Shown here piece after piece: positions 1-5,186 of a stretch of 9,790 nucleotides of DNA (position 1 is the first letter of the stretch; every line of letters begins with the position of its first letter). A program made the position numbers and the translations under genes. Below the pieces are notes generated by a model. That model saw only the letters and a program-made list of their open reading frames with translations. It made no database searches and was not told the origin of the DNA. Source of the DNA: Bacteroidota bacterium (GTDB taxonomy: Bacteria; Bacteroidota; Bacteroidia; AKYH767-A; JABDAW01); contig JAHEYM010000121.1 in NCBI GenBank assembly GCA_023251595.1, positions 1 to 9,790 on the forward strand, given 5' to 3'.

Positions 1-954
1 GATGAAGGTTAGAATAGTGAAGAAGAGAGTGCTGGCTATACTCGTTCCTTTTTTCTTGAAAACAATCATCAGGTGGACTGCTCCCGCTAGACTAATCCAA
101 GGCACGAGTGAGGCGTTTTCTACCGGATCCCATGCCCAGAAACCACCAAAACTAAGCGCTTCATAAGCCCATGCTGCACCCATCAATACACCTGTACCGA
201 GTATCATCATGGCAAAAATTGTCCACGGCAGGGCAGGTGCTACCCAATCATTTACCTTTCTTCGAATCAAACCAGCCATCGCAAAGGCAAACGGAATAGT
301 AGTAGCTGCGAAACCTAGAAAGAGAGTAGGAGGGTGAATCACCATCCAATAATTCTGTAGAAGAGGATTTAAACCTTTGCCATCCTTAATCTTGCTTAAA
401 TAATCTCCCATCTGGGAGAAGGGAGTGCCCGCCATTTCCGGATGTTGCCGTAAAAGAATGAAAGGATCACTGCCCAGATGAAAAATTCCGAAATTAATTC
501 CGAGCAACATGGAGCAGAGGAAGACCTGAACGAGTGCTATCACAGCCATGACACCAGGTTCCCACTCACCACCTTTGCGTATAATAAACCATGCAAGAAC
601 AACGTGCCAGACCGTCCACAACAGGAAGCTACCTTCCTGACCTTCCCAAAAACAGGCGAACATATACTTGGTCTCAAGTGTCATGGAAGAGTGATACCAG
701 ACATAGTAATATTCGAAATAGTGATTATAAATAAGGGAGAAGAGAACTCCGACGATTCCGGCAACGCTTGCTGAGTGAAACGCGAATGCATACCTGCCTA
801 TCTTTCTCCAAGAATGTTCTTTTAAGTCACTTTCGCGGGTTGCTTTGAAGTAGGCAAAAGCAGAGAGAATGGCGGCAACAAATGCTGTGATAATGAGCAA
901 ATGCCCTATATTACCAAAAATTGTATGTTCGCCTAAGAAAACTGTTTCTTTCAC
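1..954 (-). CDS. ccmF: Cytochrome c haem lyase CcmF/CcsA-type, N-terminal part (runs off left edge)
   Basis: This is a multi-span inner-membrane protein that, in its family, takes haem from CcmE and joins it to apocytochrome c at the periplasmic face (System I maturation). The reverse strand is open for 318 codons. It shows WEGQEGSFLLW (residues 103-113), IHPPTLFLGF (206-215, whose His is likely a transmembrane haem b ligand) and the tryptophan-rich WWD signature GFWAWDPVENAS (271-282). Many hydrophobic segments lie between them. A hydrophilic insert at about 160-198 separates the early helices from the HPP motif. The GTG at 954 is chosen as start because an in-frame TGA lies at 987-985; the only other candidate is a TTG at 978, which overlaps a near-match to an FCB -7 element (GAACTTTG, 983-976). 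No clear ribosome binding site is visible. The C-terminal half lies outside the window. Family assignment is firm, the exact start is not. Confidence 0.93.
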   Translation of the reverse strand, partial: MKETVFLGEHTIFGNIGHLLIITAFVAAILSAFAYFKATRESDLKEHSWRKIGRYAFAFHSASVAGIVGVLFSLIYNHYFEYYYVWYHSSMTLETKYMFACFWEGQEGSFLLWTVWHVVLAWFIIRKGGEWEPGVMAVIALVQVFLCSMLLGINFGIFHLGSDPFILLRQHPEMAGTPFSQMGDYLSKIKDGKGLNPLLQNYWMVIHPPTLFLGFAATTIPFAFAMAGLIRRKVNDWVAPALPWTIFAMMILGTGVLMGAAWAYEALSFGGFWAWDPVENASLVPWISLAGAVHLMIVFKKKGTSIASTLFFTILTFI

Positions 955-993
955 CGGAGGGTTATTTATTCGGTGCAAAGTTCGTCAAAATTC

Positions 994-1017
994 GGGGATT
1001 TTTAGCATCCCCTTTTT
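994..1017. terminator. Small GC hairpin with T-run (possible terminator or leader hairpin)
   Basis: GGGGAT (994-999) pairs with ATCCCC (1007-1012) around a 7-nt loop and is followed on the plus strand by TTTTT. As a plus-strand terminator it has no obvious plus-strand gene to end. On the minus strand it would sit about 40 nt upstream of the ccmF start, so it may instead be a leader hairpin or a barrier against plus-strand read-through. Confidence 0.4.
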
Positions 1018-1050
1018 GATTAAATACCAGAATCAAACTCTTATCACTTT

Positions 1051-1182
1051 CCTCACAAGAAATTGTCAATTTCTTCACAATTTTCTCACAACAAATTGTC
1101 AATTTCCTCACAACAAATTGTCAATTTCCTCACAACAAATTGTCAATTTCCTCACAACAAATTGTCAATTTCCTCACAATTT
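1051..1182. repeat. 22-bp tandem repeat array with internal dyads
   Basis: Full units lie at 1051-1072 (one substitution, G for C), 1084-1105, 1106-1127, 1128-1149 and 1150-1171, with partial 11-bp pieces at 1073-1083 and 1172-1182. Each unit begins CCTCACAACA or a close variant and contains the 13-bp dyad AAATTGTCAATTT, which is two perfect 6-bp arms around one base. In the first unit the dyad grows to 9-bp arms (1057-1075). The units abut with no spacers, and the 22-bp period puts each dyad on nearly the same helical face. The array lies between the divergent ccmF and the 1256 membrane-protein gene. It could be an array of binding sites or a simple minisatellite; the sequence alone cannot decide. 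Confidence 0.9.
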
Positions 1183-1227
1183 CTTGTTATGTGTATGATG
1201 GGGTTCTCATTTTCAATATATAAACAG

Positions 1228-1235
1228 TATCTTTG
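1228..1235 (+). promoter_or_regulatory. FCB-type -7 promoter element TATCTTTG for the 1256 gene
   Basis: TATCTTTG matches the Bacteroidota consensus TAnnTTTG and ends 20 nt before the ATG at 1256. A TTTG at the -33 position is not evident (TTCT lies near the expected spot). The same octamer precedes the genes at 2399 and 4038. Confidence 0.55.
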
Positions 1236-1255
1236 AAGAGGTTTTTAATTTTAAA

Positions 1256-2263
1256 ATGTTCAAACATATTAAACTTAGAATTTCGTTCGCATTTGGGATT
1301 CCTGCTCTGATCTTTATTGCATGTTTTCTAATTTCACATACGTCAAAATTCAGAGAACATTCCGATAAAATTTCCATCGCAATTCTACTGGACCTTCTGG
1401 TTGTGGCTCCACTTGCATATTTTCTGATGATCAGAAAAAGCGCAAAATCTAAATTTACCGTTTTGCGTGTTTTTATGGCTGGAGTTATTTTCTCTTCCTT
1501 CCTGCTTTCAGGAATTAATTCTCAAGTTATTGGAATTGTAAAGATATGGATTGCACCTCTTGCTGAAATTGTGCTTACTGTTTTTATTGTTTGGAAATTT
1601 TATATTGCAAATGAGATTGCGAATTCTGTCACAATAATTGAGAAGGATTTTCTGACCCACTGCAGAAATGTTTTGAAATTCGTTTTTGGTAATGAGAAAA
1701 TCGCAAATGTTGTGTCTTCTGAAATTTCAGTCTTTTACTATCTGTTCAAAGGTGCTGACAAAACAATTGATTATAAAACAAGGTTCACAACATACAAGGA
1801 AAATGGAATTGTTTTAGTACTGTTTCTGGTTCTTTTTATTTTTCTGGTAGAAACTGTAAGCATGCATTTCCTTCTTTTGATGTGGAATAAAACTGCTGCA
1901 TGGATATTGACAAGTCTAAGTATATATACCTGTCTCCAACTAATAGCACATATCAGGGCTCTCAAATCGAGATCGATTGTCATTAAGAACGCTAATATTC
2001 TTTTAAGAAATGGACTTTTGGGTGGTGAAGTAATGATTCAATTAAATAACATTTCGAAAATTGAGTTGACAAATAAATCGGTACAACGCGCTGATGTTGT
2101 CAAAATTTCTTTGCTGAAAAGCCTGGAAAATCACAATCTTGCTATTCATTTACATCAGCCCGTAATTGTGATGAAAGCTTTTGGGTTGAAGAAGAATGCG
2201 ATGGTTATTTTAGTCTATATCGATGAGAGTAAGTTATTTATTGAATCACTTGAAAGTATTTAA
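1256..2263 (+). CDS. Polytopic membrane protein of unknown function with PH-like C-terminal domain
   Basis: I do not recognise a named family for this 335-aa protein. Hydrophobic segments at about 8-27, 40-58, 70-87, 92-115, 184-205 and 213-232 suggest six membrane spans in a 4+2 layout around a soluble loop (about 118-183). The soluble C-terminus (about 238-335) starts SRSIVIKNANILLRNGLL and continues with ISKIEL. This resembles the strand pattern of bacterial PH-like domains (DUF304/bPH type), where a short 'lit' strand is followed by a glycine turn; that is a pattern resemblance, not a confirmed hit. ATG at 1256 is the first start after a TATCTTTG promoter element; a GAAGAGG at 1235-1241 is a weak, distant Shine-Dalgarno. 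Base composition is AT-richer than ccmF and rpoD, which fits an accessory gene. It stands alone, and a tRNA-like fragment begins 3 nt after its stop. Confidence 0.85.
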   Translation: MFKHIKLRISFAFGIPALIFIACFLISHTSKFREHSDKISIAILLDLLVVAPLAYFLMIRKSAKSKFTVLRVFMAGVIFSSFLLSGINSQVIGIVKIWIAPLAEIVLTVFIVWKFYIANEIANSVTIIEKDFLTHCRNVLKFVFGNEKIANVVSSEISVFYYLFKGADKTIDYKTRFTTYKENGIVLVLFLVLFIFLVETVSMHFLLLMWNKTAAWILTSLSIYTCLQLIAHIRALKSRSIVIKNANILLRNGLLGGEVMIQLNNISKIELTNKSVQRADVVKISLLKSLENHNLAIHLHQPVIVMKAFGLKKNAMVILVYIDESKLFIESLESI

Positions 2264-2266
2264 AAA

Positions 2267-2313
2267 CGGACGCTTCGAACGTCCGGATGTTGGTTCGAGT
2301 CCTGCATTGCCCA
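2267..2313 (+). pseudogene. 3' fragment of a tRNA-Arg(TCG)-like gene
   Basis: Read as a tRNA from position 27 on: anticodon stem GGACG (2268-2272), 7-nt loop CTTCGAA (2273-2279, T33, anticodon TCG, A37), closing stem CGTCC (2280-2284), 4-nt variable loop GGAT, T-arm GTTGG/CCTGC with one T-T mismatch around the canonical loop TTCGAGT (2294-2300), acceptor 3' strand ATTGCCC (2306-2312) and discriminator A (2313). The partner GGGCAAT and a D-arm are absent upstream, where the stop codon of the 1256 gene sits. It is therefore a truncated remnant, of the size and position left when an integrative element inserts into a tRNA 3' end. CCA is not encoded. The CGGACG/CGTCCG hairpin could also help to end transcription. 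Confidence 0.65.
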
Positions 2314-2364
2314 CACTTCGATCTCAATTCAGGATCGGAGGTATACTTTTTCACAAGGAATACT

Positions 2365-2372
2365 TATCTTTG
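2365..2372 (+). promoter_or_regulatory. FCB-type -7 promoter element TATCTTTG for the lipoprotein gene
   Basis: TATCTTTG fits TAnnTTTG and ends 26 nt before the ATG at 2399. No convincing TTTG is present at the -33 position. Confidence 0.5.
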
Positions 2373-2398
2373 TCCCTCACACAAGCCTGTAATCAAAG

Positions 2399-2908
2399 AT
2401 GAGACGGATTTTATTTATGTCGGGGATGATGTTTTTGATGGTTTTATTGGCAGCCGCCTGTCAGAACTCTCCACAATCCAATACCAATGATTCGCCAACT
2501 CAAAAGGCTGTACTCCAAAATAATCTGTTAGACAGAATTGAGATAAAAGAGTGGAACTTGTTGCTGAATAATTCCTATCTCATCAGCATGGATTCTATTG
2601 TTATTACCCGCAAAAGTCTAAGGGAAAAACAAGACACATATTCAAAAGCAATTACCGATGCCGAGAGGTTGGCTATCACTGAAGCACTAAAAAAAATAGA
2701 TTTAAAAAGCATTAAAAAAAGTTACGTCGATAATTCCGCCCCCGATGATTTGCCTGAATACGATTTTACATTGACAATTGATAACGATACAAAGACAATT
2801 CACATTTATCAAACGAAAGTGGATGACATATTATATCTCACAAAACAAATCAATCTCCTTCTACCTGAGAAATATCAAATTGGATATACTGAAAAATATT
2901 TTAAATAA
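2399..2908 (+). CDS. Small putative lipoprotein of unknown function
   Basis: The 169-aa product begins with Arg-Arg, a hydrophobic core (residues 4-20) and LLAAAC, a lipobox-like site with the lipidated Cys at 21; the -3 residue is Ala rather than the usual Leu/Val. A Ser/Asn/Thr-rich linker (22-35) follows, then a soluble domain with alternating polar and hydrophobic strands in its second half (for example EYDFTLTIDNDTKTIHIYQTK) and a conserved-looking C-terminal ITKQ/LPEKY region. No catalytic motif is visible and I cannot name the family. The protein is likely exported and membrane-anchored on the periplasmic or outer face. ATG at 2399 is chosen because it gives the complete signal peptide and lies just behind a TATCTTTG element. 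It is monocistronic; downstream is the repeat region whose first large hairpin (3026-3083) could end its transcript. Confidence 0.85.
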   Translation: MRRILFMSGMMFLMVLLAAACQNSPQSNTNDSPTQKAVLQNNLLDRIEIKEWNLLLNNSYLISMDSIVITRKSLREKQDTYSKAITDAERLAITEALKKIDLKSIKKSYVDNSAPDDLPEYDFTLTIDNDTKTIHIYQTKVDDILYLTKQINLLLPEKYQIGYTEKYFK

Positions 2909-2920
2909 AAATCATTCGTC

Positions 2921-3204
2921 CCGTTTGCAAACACAGATCACTTCAGTCGGTCGCGAATAGTATTGCATAATCAATTCATACTTCAACGACCTCCTTCGTG
3001 ATGACGTTGTCGCAGCGTTGGGTTAGGGAAAAAATGAGCCGGCAAATTTCACACATGTGAAATTTGCCGGCTCATTTTTTCCCCCTCACGACCGCGAATG
3101 CCCGTCATTGAGAGGGAGGAACGACCGAAGCAATCTGTAGTGAGCCAGCATGATGCCAAAACTCTGGCGAGTGAAGGAAACTGTTGTGCTTACCGGACGG
3201 GAGA
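2921..3204. repeat. Dispersed repeat, copy A (284 bp)
   Basis: Direct repeat of 3645-3927. The first 39 bases are identical in both copies and include the palindrome GTTTGCAAAC. The last 101 bases (3104-3204) differ from copy B at one position only. Between these lies a long hairpin that is perfect here and decayed in copy B. The 3' block contains GTCATTG-GAGGGAGGAACG and GAAGCAATCT, a type of short dispersed element common in many bacterial genomes. No protein is encoded. It may be a MITE-like or REP-like element; short possible terminal repeats (TCCCGT at the left, ACGGGA at the right) are suggestive only. Confidence 0.85.
3026..3083. terminator. Perfect 27-bp hairpin, probable bidirectional terminator
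   Basis: Arms 3026-3052 and 3057-3083 are perfectly complementary around the 4-nt loop ACAT. The stem starts GGGAAAAAATGAGCC and closes GGCTCATTTTTTCCC, so each strand has an A-run, a GC-rich core and a T-run, as in a two-way intrinsic terminator. It lies 117 nt after the lipoprotein stop and inside repeat copy A, so it travels with the repeat. Confidence 0.75.
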
Positions 3205-3309
3205 ATGCGAATAAAATTATATATATTAAGATCAAAAAAAGAATTGCTATTATTAGTGTTGTTGTTTATTACCTAAGAGTTTTCCGCCCGGTTGCAGGCA
3301 CAGATCCTC

Positions 3310-3358
3310 TCAAACGCATTTACATTCTCTGATTATAAAGATTATTCATCGCGTTTGA
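3310..3358. repeat. Short inverted repeat TCAAACGC/GCGTTTGA
   Basis: Perfect 8-bp arms at 3310-3317 and 3351-3358, 33 nt apart. They lie in the AT-rich spacer between repeat copy A and the foldback element. Just upstream, about 3284-3308 (CCCGGTTGCAGGCACAGATC) looks like a degraded third copy of the left end of the 284-bp repeat. The rest of 3205-3360 holds no gene that I can support. Confidence 0.45.
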
Positions 3359-3360
3359 TA

Positions 3361-3492
3361 GGATGACAATTCACGCACTGTCACATTTGGGGGTGGGATG
3401 CAGGAGGACGCGCGCTGGTGCATTCATGAACACAAAATTCTGCTTAGCGCGCGTCCTCCTGCATCCCCGAATGATAGTGCGAATTGTCATCC
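3361..3492. repeat. Foldback element with 22-bp perfect arms
   Basis: Outer inverted ends GGATGACAATTC (3361-3372) and GAATTGTCATCC (3481-3492) enclose perfect 22-bp inner arms at 3395-3416 and 3446-3467 (GC-rich, sharing GGATGCAGGAGGACGCGCG) around a 29-nt loop. The stretch between outer and inner arms is imperfectly complementary (GCACT pairs with AGTGC, then a bulge). The whole 132 bp can fold as one long imperfect hairpin. It encodes no plausible protein and is bracketed by the two 284-bp direct repeats. A non-autonomous foldback or MITE-like element is likely. Confidence 0.8.
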
Positions 3493-3546
3493 CGACGCAG
3501 GAAGGACCCCTTATGATATCGGACGGTACACTCTCATGAGATTTTT

Positions 3547-3584
3547 CAATGTCCAATGTCCAACGTCCAATGTCGAATGTCCAA
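3547..3584. repeat. 7-bp tandem repeat (CAATGTC)n
   Basis: Five 7-bp units, CAATGTC, CAATGTC, CAACGTC, CAATGTC, GAATGTC, followed by CAA. A simple-sequence tract in the non-coding stretch 3493-3644; nothing else in that stretch could be supported as a gene. Confidence 0.85.
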
Positions 3585-3644
3585 GTGAAAGAAAAGGGCA
3601 ATGTTTTAATAAAGTTTGTTTCATTATATATAGCATTCTACCAT

Positions 3645-3927
3645 CCGTTTGCAAACACAGATCACTTCAGTCGGTCGCGAATAATATTGGATAATCAATT
3701 CTTCATTCAACGACCTCCTTTGTGATGACGATGTAGCTGCGTTGGTTAGGGAAAAAATGAGCCAGCAAATTTCAGATCCGTGAAATTTGCCGGCTCAGTT
3801 TTTCCTCCTAATGCCCTAAGAAGCGCGTCATTGCGAGGGAGGAACGACCGAAGCAATCTGTAGTGAGCCAGCATGATGCCAAAACTCTGGCGAGTGAAGG
3901 AAACTGTTGTGCTTACCGGACGGGAGA
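3645..3927. repeat. Dispersed repeat, copy B (283 bp)
   Basis: Second direct copy of 2921-3204. The left 39 bases and the right 101 bases (3827-3927) are nearly unchanged, while the middle has several substitutions and small indels. Its hairpin (left arm 3749-3774, loop GATCCG, right arm 3781-3806) has an A-C and an A-G mismatch where copy A is perfect. It may still terminate transcription upstream of the HNH gene promoter. Copies A and B in direct orientation could recombine and delete about 720 bp between them. Confidence 0.85.
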
Positions 3928-3984
3928 CTTTTTTCATTCATTAAATATTGCCGATCGTTTTTTCTTCTGCCTAACTATAATTAT

Positions 3985-3992
3985 TATCTTTG
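3985..3992 (+). promoter_or_regulatory. FCB-type -7 promoter element TATCTTTG for the HNH gene
   Basis: TATCTTTG, 45 nt before the ATG at 4038. TTTC at 3961-3964 lies 20 nt upstream and is an imperfect -33 match. It lies just outside repeat copy B, so the gene has its own promoter. Confidence 0.55.
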
Positions 3993-4037
3993 ATTTCTAT
4001 TCGGAAGTATTAATCGCTTCGGATTGAAAGAATCAAA

Positions 4038-4616
4038 ATGATGAATATGAATAAATCTGATATTATTAAAAATGTTGTCGAACTATTATTGGCTGACAGA
4101 AAGCAAGAATCCATGGATTTTGCAAATAAAAATTATCCGTTCATCTCTCCTCCCAGTGAGAAAAGACAATATAGTAAATATCAAATGTCTGAAGTCTTTC
4201 GAAGAGATGGTTTCATAGATAGGTATTCAGGTGAAAAACTTCTCTTCCCTGGACTAATTAAAATATTGACCATCGAATTTCCCGATATTTTCAAGTATCA
4301 GGTAAATTGGAAAATGTCAGAAACTCATATAGTTTATTGGCATTTATTTCCCACCATCGATCATCTCATTCCTATTGCAAGGGGAGGACAAAATTCTGAG
4401 TCTAATTGGATCACAACTTCAATGATGCGAAACTCTGCCAAATCTAATTTCCTGCTCGAAGAAATTAATTGGAAACTATATGATAGGGGGAGACTATCTG
4501 AGTGGGACGGCCTTACAAACTATTTTTTTAAATTGGTCCAGAAAAATCCGGTATATGAAAATGACAAGTATATACATGATTGGAAAATCGCGTTGTTGAA
4601 AGTAATAGATGGATAA
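4038..4616 (+). CDS. Solo HNH endonuclease family protein
   Basis: The 192-aa protein has a beta-beta-alpha-metal HNH fold signature: PTIDHLIPIARGG (residues 105-117, H109 the expected general base), ESNW (121-124, N123) and MRNSAKSN (130-137, N132/N137). Ahead of it, RRDGFIDRYSGEKLLFPG (55-72) sits where many HNH proteins have a CxxC zinc knuckle; here no Cys pair is present, so fold support must come from elsewhere. NWKMSETHIVYW (90-101) precedes the motif. The whole pattern matches a widespread family of stand-alone HNH proteins of about 200 aa, and the protein looks intact. The family's target is not evident from sequence. Start ATG 4038 (ATG 4041 also possible; the product begins MMNMNK). 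The gene is AT-rich, has its own promoter and converges with the HEPN-associated pair, with 7 nt between stop codons. Nuclease class is solid, biological role unknown; defence is an inference. Confidence 0.9.
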   Translation: MMNMNKSDIIKNVVELLLADRKQESMDFANKNYPFISPPSEKRQYSKYQMSEVFRRDGFIDRYSGEKLLFPGLIKILTIEFPDIFKYQVNWKMSETHIVYWHLFPTIDHLIPIARGGQNSESNWITTSMMRNSAKSNFLLEEINWKLYDRGRLSEWDGLTNYFFKLVQKNPVYENDKYIHDWKIALLKVIDG

Positions 4617-4623
4617 TAAAGAA

Positions 4624-4950
4624 TTATTGAGAATTCGTTTCCTGGTGAATCACCAATTCACCGGAATCACAATGCAATTCATCGTTTTTTCTAAGAACCT
4701 GAATTGAAAAAATTCTCTGTCTCGCTCCTAAACTCATCACGTCAAACATCACTTCAGTAAAAAAGGCAATAGCATCAAAACATTCATCATCTTTCACCCA
4801 ATCTGCTTTCAATTGCATGATATAAGAAGTTGAACTATCTCCGGGATAAGCCTCCTTGAGACATAAATCAGAAACTGTCTTCCCACGTTTAGTGCATTCC
4901 GACAAAAATGAATCTAATTCTAATTCACCTTTTAATTTTTTGTTATCCAT
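4624..4950 (-). CDS. 108-aa protein of unknown function, overlapping partner of the HEPN gene
   Basis: I do not recognise this protein. It is soluble, acidic in the first half, and has no signal peptide. Visible features: KLKGELELDSFLSEC at the N-terminus, EAYPGDSSTSYIMQLKADW (33-51), a hydrophobic stretch IAFFTEVMFDVMSL (61-74), and a strand-like end RIFSIQVLRKNDELHC (79-94). There is no GS...DxD nucleotidyltransferase motif, so it is not the MNT half of a HEPN-MNT pair. Its ATG lies inside the last codons of the HEPN distal frame (19-nt overlap in another frame), which argues for translational coupling and a shared transcript from the promoter at 5442-5472. A role as antidote or regulator of the HEPN protein is only a guess from layout. 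Confidence 0.72.
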   Translation of the reverse strand: MDNKKLKGELELDSFLSECTKRGKTVSDLCLKEAYPGDSSTSYIMQLKADWVKDDECFDAIAFFTEVMFDVMSLGARQRIFSIQVLRKNDELHCDSGELVIHQETNSQ

Positions 4951-5186
4951 TGTAATATTCCAGTATCACGTGATAAAATATCCATTAATTCCTTACATTC
5001 TACTTCTTTGATCGATCCACGAGGTTTATATCTGAGCATTTCGGACCATCCCTGAAAGAATTTTGAATTGCACAAAGATAATAATTTATGAGACGCCTTG
5101 TCAATGTCAAACTTCTCCTTTAATCCGGAAAATATTAACAATACAAATAAGTCATGTGTTTTAACTGCCTTGCGAACTTGACTCAA
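4932..5186 (-). CDS. HEPN-domain protein, C-terminal part of a split gene
   Basis: An 84-aa frame opens with TTG at 5186, one base ahead of the TGA that ends the upstream HEPN frame (5185-5183). It reads straight on from that protein: RKAVKTHDLFVLL (residues 5-17) is the typical HEPN helix with the conserved THDL, the element that follows ELALKA in PF05168-type domains. R5-x5-H11 fits the RX4-6H spacing of RNase-type HEPN proteins but could be chance. The remainder (GWSEMLRYKPRG, 41-52) is consistent with the end of such a domain. The codon before TTG in this frame is TGA, so the frame cannot extend upstream. It is most likely the 3' part of one gene broken by a 1-nt change. Independent coupled translation across the TGA/TTG overlap cannot be excluded. 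Confidence 0.75.
   Translation of the reverse strand: MSQVRKAVKTHDLFVLLIFSGLKEKFDIDKASHKLLSLCNSKFFQGWSEMLRYKPRGSIKEVECKELMDILSRDTGILQWITKN

Noticed and set aside
1051..1182. CRISPR array
   Set aside because: Units abut directly with no unique spacers, and no cas genes are present.
869..1198. Open frame with a repeated NFLTTNCQFPHN peptide
   Set aside because: The repeats are just the translation of the 22-bp DNA array, and the first half is antisense to ccmF. No promoter or ribosome site supports it.
2267..2313. Functional tRNA gene
   Set aside because: There is no D-arm and no 5' acceptor strand GGGCAAT; the 1256 gene occupies that place.
2287..2490. Open frame of 67 codons ahead of the lipoprotein
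   Set aside because: It overlaps the tRNA fragment and the lipoprotein in another frame, and its product looks random.
3150..3937. Several short open frames in the repeat region (3150-3332, 3371-3601, 3398-3694, 3746-3937)
   Set aside because: They lie across hairpin arms and repeat copies on both strands, with no family resemblance and no promoter. They are products of GC-rich repeats.
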